The translations under genes were made by a program, and so were the position numbers. The notes beneath the pieces are model-generated. The model did no database searches and was not told where the DNA came from. It was given only the letters and a program-made list of their open reading frames with translations. Below, one piece after another: positions 26,079-34,431 of a stretch of 64,000 nucleotides of DNA (the first letter of the stretch is position 1; each line of letters starts with the position of its first letter). Where the stretch lies: assembly GCA_017619275.1 (NCBI GenBank), contig JAFZSR010000097.1:17319-81318 (forward strand), read 5' to 3'. The DNA is from Prevotella sp. Its GTDB lineage: Bacteria; Bacteroidota; Bacteroidia; Bacteroidales; Bacteroidaceae.

Positions 26079-28505
26079 TCAACGTCGTAGATACTTCCGG
26101 CGTTGTTGTCCTTCGACGATGATGTAGATGCCAGGGCGCGTAGGCTGGAGCACACGATGGCCATGAACGTTGAACATTGAACGTTGAATGTTCAACGTTG
26201 AACGTTCAACGTTGTAGATGCCTACGGTCTTGCTGACCAGTGCCTCCACCTCGGGCGACCACTCCGATTCCGCTTCGTCGGACAGGGCTTTCACCTGCAG
26301 CGCATAGCGATGGTCTTTCTCCAGTCCAGTCACGGTGAAGAGGGTGTCGACGATGTCGGTGTAGACAGTCTGCTCAGCATGGATGTACAAGGGGGTGACG
26401 TCAGCGTCGACAGTGCTCTCAGGTGTACCGCTGATGCTGACGGAGCGTGCCTTGGGGTAGTGCTGTGCGGCGGCCTCGGTGCCACGCAGAATGATGAGCG
26501 AGTCGATGTAAGCGCGCTCGCCCTGCGAAGCCAGGGTGAGGGTGGTGGCGGTCAATCCAACATTCTCAAACTGGAAGAGGTACATACGGGGCGTCGATGT
26601 GATGCGGGTGCGCCCTTGCATACCGTTGGCACTGACGCTGAATACGGGCTGGCTACCCTGTTGCGAGTTGACCTTGACGAGCACAGCAAACGAACGGTCG
26701 AAGGTGGAGAAATTGATGGCTGGCGACACCAGCTGCCCGCCTATGCCGGTCATGCCCATCTGCACATTGCCACCAGCCTGAAACACGTTTTCGCCCGTCC
26801 ATCCCTGCATGCTCAGGTAGCTGTCGAGCTGTTGGCCAATATCGGTAGTATTTCCAGCTTGGTTCTGGCCGTCGGTCATTCGGTCGAACCCTTCGTCCAT
26901 CACGGTGGTCAGCTCTGGCTCAGGCTGCAGATGGGTCACCAGCAGCTTGTAGCGGTTGGCTCGCTCATCGGATGGCGTCCAGCTGGCCGTGAATCCTTCG
27001 TCGGTATGGTCCGTGGTGCGCAGTTGCTGAGGAGTCTTCAGGTGATTGTCCATGAAGTCGAACCTGACGATGTGGTCTTCCAGCCTGATGTTTGTCACCC
27101 ACTTGTCGAGCACCTCGCCTGTATAGGGCTTGGCAGCCGGTGCCGAAAGGTCGGTGAATTGGTTGTTGGTGAAGTCTTGCGCACAAAAGGGGTAAAGGTC
27201 GTAGGCCTCGGTGGCGTGTTGTGCTTGGTAGTCATACTGGTCGTCGCCGTCGGCACATACCAAGTAGAAGCGGCGGTGCTCATCGTCGTAGTTGGTCTCG
27301 TTGGCATTCCAGATGCTCATATCGAAGTCGCAATGGGTAATCATCAGTCCTTCACCGGGCAGATAGGCGTCCCAGCCCGTCTTCTGTCGATTCTCCAGCA
27401 GGTAGAACTCGTTAGGGTTTCTACGCGAGGTGATGCGATAGGCACGGTTGCTGGTTTGTATGTCCTCCAATGCTATGTCGTCCTCGGGCTGGGTCAGTTC
27501 CTCCGCCTCCATCCACCCTAAGGTCATGCGCTCCATGGCATTATAGGATGGTGGTGTGCGCGAGTCGTTGTTGAAGACACCGTAGTCCATCAAATCGTAT
27601 GACCCCAGCTCGTAGCGGCTACTGTTCTGTGTGCTGTAGTGGTCGGCAAAACCCAGCACGTGTCCAAACTCATGGCAGAACGAGCCGATGCTGCTCGACT
27701 GCAGTCCACTATTGCCGAACAGCTCTGCCGAACAGGCGTAGACGTCGATCTTCTTGCCGTCGAGCGTCAGGTTCTGTCCTGCAGCTGTGATGCTCCATTT
27801 CTTTGGCCAAACGGTGTTAGCGCCACCGCCAGCATTCTCGCCGTAGCCAGCAAAGATGACGTAAACCATGTCAACAAAGCCGTCCTCGTCGTAGTCATAC
27901 TGCGAGAAGTCGATGCCCAGCTGGTCGTGGGCCAGCTTGCAGGCTTCCACAATCATCACCTCGGCGTTCTCGTCTTGATTCAAGAAACTGTCGTTGCGTC
28001 CATAGTAACTCATGGTACGTGAGAGCGTGACGGGCCCCACCACATCGAAGGTAGGACGGAAGAGCCCATGCGACTGGGCGATGAAATAGTCGCGTGCCGA
28101 ACCATTGTTGCCGTCTTCGCTGAACCTCTCCTCGTTCATCAGACGCTGGTGGTACTGCTGACCGAATGTGAGTTGCTTGTCGCTGGTCTGCACTAGGATG
28201 ACCAGTCCGTGGGCGTCGCCCTTAGTGGGGAAAGTGCCAATTTGGTAGTCGGAAGCCTTGGTGCGGGCCCTGGCAGAGCGTGCGGGTGCCACGTCGCAGC
28301 GGCGCAGCCATCCCTGCTCGTCTTCTTCCAGTAGCTGTCCGTCGGCAGTGGTCATGTAGTGGTAGTGCTCGTCGCCATGCAGATAGTAGGTCATGGTGGT
28401 GCCGTCGGGCTGTAGCTTTGTCAGTGCCCCTCGCCATGCCGGTCCGGCCATCAGGGTGGCGGTCGTCAGCAGGGCCATGAAAGCAGATGTCACAGTTTTT
28501 TTCAT
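26079..28505 (-). CDS. Secreted M6-family metalloprotease with T9SS sorting tail
   Basis: An 808-residue exported protease. A signal peptide (about 1-20) is followed by a propeptide-like region and an M6 (immune inhibitor A-like) catalytic domain with zinc motif HEFGHVLGFADH starting at His278. Next come a fibronectin-III-like segment (about 490-540), a jelly-roll choice-of-anchor region with GWTGENVFQAGG (about 555-690) and another FN3-like part. The C-terminal 30 residues (HGHRVLQPTRPGIYIIV...) resemble a T9SS type A sorting domain. A seven-unit heptamer array encodes residues about 764-780 just before that tail, so a one-unit change would remove it. Its 5' leader carries two 61-bp hairpin repeats. 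Confidence 0.88.
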   Translation of the reverse strand: MKKTVTSAFMALLTTATLMAGPAWRGALTKLQPDGTTMTYYLHGDEHYHYMTTADGQLLEEDEQGWLRRCDVAPARSARARTKASDYQIGTFPTKGDAHGLVILVQTSDKQLTFGQQYHQRLMNEERFSEDGNNGSARDYFIAQSHGLFRPTFDVVGPVTLSRTMSYYGRNDSFLNQDENAEVMIVEACKLAHDQLGIDFSQYDYDEDGFVDMVYVIFAGYGENAGGGANTVWPKKWSITAAGQNLTLDGKKIDVYACSAELFGNSGLQSSSIGSFCHEFGHVLGFADHYSTQNSSRYELGSYDLMDYGVFNNDSRTPPSYNAMERMTLGWMEAEELTQPEDDIALEDIQTSNRAYRITSRRNPNEFYLLENRQKTGWDAYLPGEGLMITHCDFDMSIWNANETNYDDEHRRFYLVCADGDDQYDYQAQHATEAYDLYPFCAQDFTNNQFTDLSAPAAKPYTGEVLDKWVTNIRLEDHIVRFDFMDNHLKTPQQLRTTDHTDEGFTASWTPSDERANRYKLLVTHLQPEPELTTVMDEGFDRMTDGQNQAGNTTDIGQQLDSYLSMQGWTGENVFQAGGNVQMGMTGIGGQLVSPAINFSTFDRSFAVLVKVNSQQGSQPVFSVSANGMQGRTRITSTPRMYLFQFENVGLTATTLTLASQGERAYIDSLIILRGTEAAAQHYPKARSVSISGTPESTVDADVTPLYIHAEQTVYTDIVDTLFTVTGLEKDHRYALQVKALSDEAESEWSPEVEALVSKTVGIYNVERSTLNIQRSMFNVHGHRVLQPTRPGIYIIVEGQQRRKYLRR
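26167..26215 (-). repeat. Heptamer array at the sorting-tail junction of the M6 protease, seven units
   Basis: On the plus strand the units read ACGTTGA, ACATTGA, ACGTTGA, ATGTTCA, ACGTTGA, ACGTTCA and ACGTTGT. The coding strand therefore carries mainly TTCAACG-type units, which contain no stop codon in any frame. Confidence 0.9.
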
Positions 28506-28507
28506 AT

Positions 28508-28693
28508 TCGTTTGGGAGATTGGGGGATTAGTCGTTTGGTCGTTTGGGCTTAACCGCAGATTGCGCAGATTTTACAGATTCTTCATCTGAGTAATCTGTG
28601 GAATCTGTGGTTCTTTGACATTGTTTGGTCTTAACCGCAGATTGCGCAGATTTTACAGATTCTTCATCTGAGTAATCTGTGGAATCTGTGGTT
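28508..28693 (-). repeat. Two 61-bp hairpin repeats with octamers in the M6 protease leader
   Basis: The 61-bp element occurs at 28552-28612 and 28633-28693, the copies being almost identical and 81 bp apart. TCGTTTGG-type octamers lie at 28508-28548. All are on the transcribed leader side between the probable promoter near 28730 and the start codon at 28505. Confidence 0.9.
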
Positions 28694-28729
28694 CGTTAAC
28701 ATCGTTGGTTGTTTGGCTTAATCACGCTG

Positions 28730-28756
28730 CAAAGTTACGAAAAAAGCGAAAAACAA
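28730..28756 (-). promoter_or_regulatory. Probable promoter for the M6 protease
   Basis: TAACTTTG (28730-28737, minus strand) with TTG at 28754-28756, only 16 nt away; the -33 part is weak. It would give a leader of about 220 nt containing the hairpin repeats. Confidence 0.55.
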
Positions 28757-28855
28757 CCACACATTATTATTATAGAAAGGCTAACAAAAGGATAGAAAAA
28801 AACTGATAGGCCGTAAAAAAGTAACATTTCATCGTGTTTTCTCCCCATTTTTTTA

Positions 28856-28863
28856 TATTTTTG
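28856..28863 (+). promoter_or_regulatory. -7 box TATTTTTG before the large exoprotein gene
   Basis: It matches TAnnTTTG, with no clear -33 box. Transcription near 28870 supports a start codon at 28914 or later and not the in-frame ATG at 28878. Confidence 0.55.
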
Positions 28864-28913
28864 CAAACGGAAGACAAATGATACTATTAATCAATATTCA
28901 CAAAAAAAACAAA

Positions 28914-31900
28914 ATGCTTATGATGAGATTCAACTACATGCTGCTATCGTTTGTCCTTTTCCTCTTGGGAGGCACGAAGGCTGCAGCACAGTCAGAGGGC
29001 TACGGTGTCATTTCTGCAGGAGAGGACGCCGGCATCTACCACTACACCCTCTCACCCCAGGGCTTCAGCAACATTGAGCTGGTCCAGGGCTTCACCTTCA
29101 GCAACGAGCTGAACAACAGCGATGCCTTCTCGGGCGGCGTGCTGATTGGTGAGCGCTACTACTACATCCTGCACCACAAAAATGCGCAGGGCTATCAGAG
29201 CGACGGCTTCTACTACTACGACCTCGAGGAGAAAGCCACCCATCAGGTGGCCGACTACGGTGGCGTGCAGCAGGGCAACATCGCCTGCAGCCTGTTCTAC
29301 GACTACCAGAACGACATCCTCTATGGCGGCAACGGCTTCCAGGGTGGTGGCAACAGCCTGGTGACCATCGACCTGGAAACGGGCGCTATCTCGACCGTGG
29401 CACAGTTCAGCGTGAGCGAGCAGCCCTCATGGGCCGTGAACCCCGAGAACTACACCAGTAGCATGTCGGCGCTGACGATGACCTACGACGGCGACATCTA
29501 CGGCGTGGGCTACTGGGGTGGCCTCTACAAGATTGATGTCCAGACGGGCGTGGCCTCCTACATTGGTGCCATGAAAGACGCATGCCCCAACCCATCGAAC
29601 GGACAGGTGGCCTTCCAGTATCAGGGCGCTGCAGACCTGATTTACGACAACGACAACGGCAAGCTCTACCTGATGATGTATCAGTATCCTCCCGGCCTGT
29701 CGACCTACGTGCCCGACGGCTACGGTGGCATTGGTTCGGGCTATGCCCTCTTCGAAGTGAACACCGAGACGGCCGACGTGACCTACATCGAGGACACCGA
29801 CGGCCATCACTTCATCGGCAACTCGCTCCTCTTCTCCGTGGCCGAGGCCAGTGCGCCACAGGCTCCGCAGAACGTAGTAGCCAACCGCAACAACGGCGAG
29901 CTGGTCGTCACGCTGGAGTGGGACAACCCCTCGAAGACCTATGGACGTGGCGGCACGCTCGAAGACCTCGACTACGTGGTGGTGCAGCGCAATGGCACAG
30001 AGGTCTACCGTCTGGAGAACCCCGAAATTGGCGGACACGTCAGCTGGACCGACAACGGCATCACCGAGCGCGGCAACTACACCTATCGTCTCTCGGGCTA
30101 CAACAGCATGGGCCAAGGCGACCGTGCCAGCGTGTCGCTCTTTGTAGGCCCCGGCGACCCGCTGCCCATCACTGCCCTCACCGTCACCTCCAGCGGCAGC
30201 AATGCCATCATCAGCTGGACGGCTCCCACCGAGGGAAAGTATCATTCTTGGATTGACACCGACGACCTGACCTACGACGTGACCCGTCAGCCTGGGAACG
30301 TTCCGGTGGCCATAGGCATCGAGGAGACCACCTTCATCGACGAGACCATCCCCCTGCTGGGCACCTACAGCTACACCGTCGTGGCCAGCGCTGGAGGCTA
30401 CAACAGCGATGCCGTCACATCGGCCAACGTGAACCTGGGACCCGCCATCGAGGTTCCCGCTACCATCGGTTTCGAGACCAACGACCAGTTCTCACTCTGG
30501 ACACGCTACGACCTCAATGGCAACGGCACCACATGGAGCTGGACCACCAGCTGGCCCATCTACCGCCCAACAGCCTACGTCAGCTATGCCTACGACAACA
30601 TGGCTGCCAGCGACCTCATCATCTCACCCTACATCCATTTCGAAGCCGGCAAGCACTACAAGCTGCTGTTCGACGCTACATTCAACACCCGCAACGTGCC
30701 CGAACTGCTCAACATCTCCTTTGGCAAAAACACCAAATATGACGAACAGGAGAACGTTGCCGAGTTCCACATCACGCCCACGGCCGACAAGCAGTTCTAC
30801 TCACTGCGAGCAAACCTGCCCGTGGCCGAAGAGGAAGGCAACTACCACGTAGGCTTCTACTATCGCAGCTATGAGGCTCCCTACTATGGTGTGTATTTGG
30901 AGAACGTGAGGATTGAGGAGGATACCGACGGATATATTGCCGGCAAGGTGACCAATGCCCAGAACGAACCCATCGTCGGCGCACTGCTGCTCATCAATGG
31001 CGGACAATACAACGCCCTCACCGACGAGAATGGCGATTATATCTTGAACTATCTGCCCGCCGGCGACTACAACATCGACGTGCAAGCCAAGGGCTACCAC
31101 AGCATGAGCGTCTCGGCTTCCGTGGCCCAGCTGCAGACCACCACGCTCGACGTGACCATGGATGCACTGCCCACCTATGCCGTCAGTGGTACGGTGAAGG
31201 ATGTGGCTGGCGATGCCATTGCCGGAGCCACGGTCGAGATCTCGGGCTACGAGAGCTATGCCACCACCACCGACCAGGATGGAAAGTTCAGCGTGCCCAA
31301 CGTCTATGAGAACAACTACTACGCCCTGACCATCACCAAGAACAAGTACAACACGCTGCAGCAGAGCTTCACCGTGGAGGCCGACAAGGACTTCGGCGAC
31401 CTGGTGCTCGACGATAACATCAAGGCTCCGCGCATCGTCACCGCTACCGAGAGCGCCGACAAGCAGACCGTGGAAGTGCAGTGGGCTGCCCCTGCCAACG
31501 ACCCCGCTTGGGTGCGCTATGACGACGGTGGAGCCACCACCTACGTGGGTGTAGAGGGCTCTGGCACCAACGGTGTGTTTGGCATCATCGACCCCGCTCC
31601 CAGCACTGTCTTCGGCGCACAGTTCTTCATCGGAGCCACGGCTCAGGTCACTCAGCACTACAGCGTCTACCTGCGCATCTTCGGCCTCGACGAGAACGGC
31701 ATGCCTAATGGCGACGACATGCTCTACCAGAACACCTACGTGCCTGTGGTCGACAACGAGTGGACCACCTATATGCTGCCCGCTCCCATCGATGCCCCCA
31801 ATGGCTACTACATCGCAGTCTCGCACAGCACATTTGCAAGCATCGGCATCGACGGCGCAGGCGACACCGACCGCTATCCCTTCCGCTCGGGTGTGAACTG

Positions 31901-33788
31901 CTTCACCAACGACTACACCTCGGGCCGATGGTTCTTCCTCGAAGGGCAGGCCAATGCCAACCTTCACCACAACTTCATGATGCGTGCCTACGCCGCACCA
32001 TTCCAGACCGACGAGGATGTCGTGGCCTCGACCCGTGCCACCCACTTCGGATTCCAAAGCGACCTGCTGCAGCAGCCCACCTTCCAGCTCACTGCCGAGG
32101 CTGCCCCCGCCGGCCTCACCCCCGCCCCCTCTTCAACTGGCCAGGGGAGATTAAAGACCGTGCAGCAGCGTGTGCGCTACAACGTCTATCGCTTCAAGAC
32201 TTCCGACAAGGACAACGAGGATGCTTGGACACTGCTGGAACAGGAAACCGCCAACACCAAGCTCACCGACCTGCAGTGGGCCGACCTGGAGAGCAATGCC
32301 TACTACTATGGCGTGAAGGCCGTCTATACCGGCGACAAGCTGTCAGCCGTGACACTGGCCGACTCCATTGGCAACAAGATGTCTGCCACTGTCACCTTCC
32401 GTCTGACCACCAATACCGAGGAGAACGAGAGCTACGGCGCACGCGTGTTCATGATCAACGGTGGCGGGCGACATGTCTACGAGGCAGTGGCCGACGACGA
32501 CGGCCTTGTCACCTTCGAGAATGTGTGGAAGGCTGGCTACGACGTCACCATCTCCCTCGATGGCTTCATCAGCCACTCGCAGCAGTATGTCTTCACCGGG
32601 GCCGACGAGTTCGTCTTCGATGTGGAGCTGAAGGAGAACCAGATCCAGCCCTACAACCTCATCATTGAGGATGTGGAGGGCAACGACTACTCGAAGAACT
32701 TCATCTGGAACTATCCCGACTACATCTTCGAGGGCTTCGAGGAGCACACCGACTTCGCCATCAACTCGCCGGGCCCGCTTGGCTGGCAGTACATCGACGG
32801 CGATGGAGGCGAAACGGGTGGCGTGGCCGGTTTCTCATGGCCCGGCATGTTCCAGCCCATGGCCTTCCAGGTGTTCAACCCCAGCAGCCCACAGGCTTAT
32901 AACGAGGGTGGCACCAACATCCAGTCCTACCTCTATGGCCTCGCACCCTACCAGGGCCAGAAGATGCTCACCGACTGGGCCGCCTACGATGTGGCCAACG
33001 ACGACTGGATCATCTCGCCCCGTCTGCACTTCCAGCAGGACTTCGTGTTCCGCTTCTATGCCAAGTGCATCGACTACCAGTACCTGGAGAACTTCAGCGT
33101 GCTCTATTCCACTACCGACACCAACCCTGAGAGCTTCATCACGCTGCGCGACAATCAGACGGCCTACAGCTACTACCAAGGCTACACCCACAACGTGCCC
33201 AAGGAAGCCAAGTACGTGGCCATCCACTGCATCAGCGACCAGAAGCGCGTGTTCTGCGTAGACAACATCGAGATTGGCTTGCCAGAGGCAATGCCCACTG
33301 GTGGCTACTATCAAGCTCCCGCCCTCAACGCTCCACGTTCCACGTTCAACGTTCAACGTTCAATGTCCAAGGCTCCTGCTCTCGACGGCGCTTACGAGGT
33401 TTACCTCGACGGTGCGAAGATTGCCGACACCGATGCCACCCAGTATCTGCTTGAGAACCTCACCGATGGTATTCACACCGCAGGTGTCATAGCCAGCTAC
33501 ACGTCGGGCAAGACCGAGATGTCGACCATCGACTTCCCCGTAGGCAATGCCACAGTGGGCATCGGTGCCGCCAAAGCCAGTATGCTGAAAGTGTCGGTCG
33601 ATGGTCGCCTCCTCACCATCGAGGGCGACTACGAGCAAGTGAGCGTGCTGCGGCCCGACGGCGTGGCCGAGCGCATCAACCGCGTCGGCAACCATGTCTA
33701 CGACCTCAGCGCGCTGCCCGCCGGCGTCTATGTCATCAACGTGACCACCGCCAACGGCCAAAAGACGCTGAAGGTGACGCTGAAGTAA
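28914..33788 (+). CDS. Large multidomain secreted protein with two choice-of-anchor domains and T9SS tail
   Basis: A protein of about 1,624 residues, starting MLMMRFNY. ATGs at 28920 and 28923 are equally possible starts. Order: signal peptide (to about 26, ending KAAAQ), a beta-propeller-like region (about 30-310), two fibronectin III domains (about 315-505), a choice-of-anchor J/cleaved-adhesin jelly roll (about 510-670), two carboxypeptidase-regulatory-like domains (about 675-830), a further beta region, a second choice-of-anchor J domain (about 1280-1460), an FN3-like piece and a C-terminal T9SS sorting domain (last 65 residues, LPAGVYVINVTTANGQKTLKVTLK-type ending). No catalytic motif was found, so an adhesin or matrix role is plausible. 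A heptamer array encodes residues about 1471-1484. Confidence 0.82.
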   Translation: MLMMRFNYMLLSFVLFLLGGTKAAAQSEGYGVISAGEDAGIYHYTLSPQGFSNIELVQGFTFSNELNNSDAFSGGVLIGERYYYILHHKNAQGYQSDGFYYYDLEEKATHQVADYGGVQQGNIACSLFYDYQNDILYGGNGFQGGGNSLVTIDLETGAISTVAQFSVSEQPSWAVNPENYTSSMSALTMTYDGDIYGVGYWGGLYKIDVQTGVASYIGAMKDACPNPSNGQVAFQYQGAADLIYDNDNGKLYLMMYQYPPGLSTYVPDGYGGIGSGYALFEVNTETADVTYIEDTDGHHFIGNSLLFSVAEASAPQAPQNVVANRNNGELVVTLEWDNPSKTYGRGGTLEDLDYVVVQRNGTEVYRLENPEIGGHVSWTDNGITERGNYTYRLSGYNSMGQGDRASVSLFVGPGDPLPITALTVTSSGSNAIISWTAPTEGKYHSWIDTDDLTYDVTRQPGNVPVAIGIEETTFIDETIPLLGTYSYTVVASAGGYNSDAVTSANVNLGPAIEVPATIGFETNDQFSLWTRYDLNGNGTTWSWTTSWPIYRPTAYVSYAYDNMAASDLIISPYIHFEAGKHYKLLFDATFNTRNVPELLNISFGKNTKYDEQENVAEFHITPTADKQFYSLRANLPVAEEEGNYHVGFYYRSYEAPYYGVYLENVRIEEDTDGYIAGKVTNAQNEPIVGALLLINGGQYNALTDENGDYILNYLPAGDYNIDVQAKGYHSMSVSASVAQLQTTTLDVTMDALPTYAVSGTVKDVAGDAIAGATVEISGYESYATTTDQDGKFSVPNVYENNYYALTITKNKYNTLQQSFTVEADKDFGDLVLDDNIKAPRIVTATESADKQTVEVQWAAPANDPAWVRYDDGGATTYVGVEGSGTNGVFGIIDPAPSTVFGAQFFIGATAQVTQHYSVYLRIFGLDENGMPNGDDMLYQNTYVPVVDNEWTTYMLPAPIDAPNGYYIAVSHSTFASIGIDGAGDTDRYPFRSGVNCFTNDYTSGRWFFLEGQANANLHHNFMMRAYAAPFQTDEDVVASTRATHFGFQSDLLQQPTFQLTAEAAPAGLTPAPSSTGQGRLKTVQQRVRYNVYRFKTSDKDNEDAWTLLEQETANTKLTDLQWADLESNAYYYGVKAVYTGDKLSAVTLADSIGNKMSATVTFRLTTNTEENESYGARVFMINGGGRHVYEAVADDDGLVTFENVWKAGYDVTISLDGFISHSQQYVFTGADEFVFDVELKENQIQPYNLIIEDVEGNDYSKNFIWNYPDYIFEGFEEHTDFAINSPGPLGWQYIDGDGGETGGVAGFSWPGMFQPMAFQVFNPSSPQAYNEGGTNIQSYLYGLAPYQGQKMLTDWAAYDVANDDWIISPRLHFQQDFVFRFYAKCIDYQYLENFSVLYSTTDTNPESFITLRDNQTAYSYYQGYTHNVPKEAKYVAIHCISDQKRVFCVDNIEIGLPEAMPTGGYYQAPALNAPRSTFNVQRSMSKAPALDGAYEVYLDGAKIADTDATQYLLENLTDGIHTAGVIASYTSGKTEMSTIDFPVGNATVGIGAAKASMLKVSVDGRLLTIEGDYEQVSVLRPDGVAERINRVGNHVYDLSALPAGVYVINVTTANGQKTLKVTLK
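33324..33365 (+). repeat. Heptamer array TTCAACG inside the large exoprotein gene, six units
   Basis: Units CTCAACG, CTCCACG, TTCCACG, TTCAACG, TTCAACG and TTCAATG, in frame, between the second choice-of-anchor domain and the last 140 residues. Confidence 0.9.
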
Positions 33789-33823
33789 TCCGCAATTCGC
33801 ATCGCGATTATCTTTCCCCTATC

Positions 33824-33864
33824 AAGTCAACGCCAATTTTAATATTTGGCGTTGACTTTTTTGT
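33824..33864 (+). terminator. Rho-independent terminator after the large exoprotein gene
   Basis: A 13-bp perfect stem, AAGTCAACGCCAA (33824-33836) with TTGGCGTTGACTT (33846-33858), followed by a T run. Confidence 0.93.
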
Positions 33865-33998
33865 TTTTGGTAATTTGAAAAAAGCGCATTTAGTTTTAAA
33901 ACCAAAATGGTCATTAAGACCAATTTCCTCTATAAAAGTAACTACATTTTTATTCTACTGGTGTAAAGAAAATGCTTTATATGGGTTTGGGATAAACG

Positions 33999-34036
33999 AC
34001 GCGCAGCCCCTCCCTTCAAGGGGAGGGGCTGCGCGT
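33999..34036. repeat. GC-rich perfect palindrome, intergenic
   Basis: ACGCGCAGCCCCTCCC and its exact complement flank the six-base centre TTCAAG. A smaller CCCCCC/GGGGGG dyad follows at 34044-34060. It shares GCGCAGCCC with the element at 4437-4524. The 33865-34392 gap holds no gene that I can support. Confidence 0.85.
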
Positions 34037-34204
34037 CACTTCCTCCCCCCTTTGGGGGGAATGAGGGGGGGCTACTTAATCACCACCGCGAGATTGCCCA
34101 GCCAATGTAAACGATAGAAACCTATTTGCCCAGTCGCAGAAAGTTGAAGACGCCCGAAAATATGTCTTTGCCGCCTAAGTGAGAAGGAGGGGGCTGCGCC
34201 TTCC

Positions 34205-34272
34205 AAAATTTTGGTAACGACTTTTTTGAAAAAGTCGTTGACTTTTGAAAAAATCTCGTACGAGATTTTTTT
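34205..34272. repeat. Dispersed element with CTCGTACGAG palindrome, copy B
   Basis: It starts AAAATTTTGGTAACGAC like copy A at 4741 and ends in a 24-bp perfect palindrome (34248-34271) around CTCGTACGAG. Between them AACGACTTTTTT and AAAAAGTCGTT form a second hairpin, unlike copy A, where the GGTAACGAC block is repeated directly. Confidence 0.82.
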
Positions 34273-34392
34273 GCTTGGATTTGCTTGGCCGAGAATGGGC
34301 CGAGCGAGCGGCGGATTTTTCGTGAAAAAGCTTGAACCCCAATGCACTTTTTTTTCAAATTACCAAAAATGAATGTTTTTTCGACCGATTGG

Positions 34393-34423
34393 TTGAAAAA
34401 ACACATTTTTTTTCTTAATTTTG
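34393..34423 (+). promoter_or_regulatory. Bacteroidota promoter for the TPR/LuxR-type regulator
   Basis: TTG (34393-34395), 20 nt, TAATTTTG (34416-34423). The ATG follows only 8 nt after the -7 box, implying an almost leaderless mRNA. Confidence 0.85.
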
Positions 34424-34431
34424 CATGCGAA

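Noticed and set aside
26310-27521. A 403-codon plus-strand frame inside the M6 protease gene
   Set aside because: It is antisense to a gene with a complete zinc-protease motif; no family is recognisable in it.
33875-34117. An 80-codon plus-strand frame in the gap before the regulator gene
   Set aside because: It reads through the GC-rich palindrome and has no coding character.
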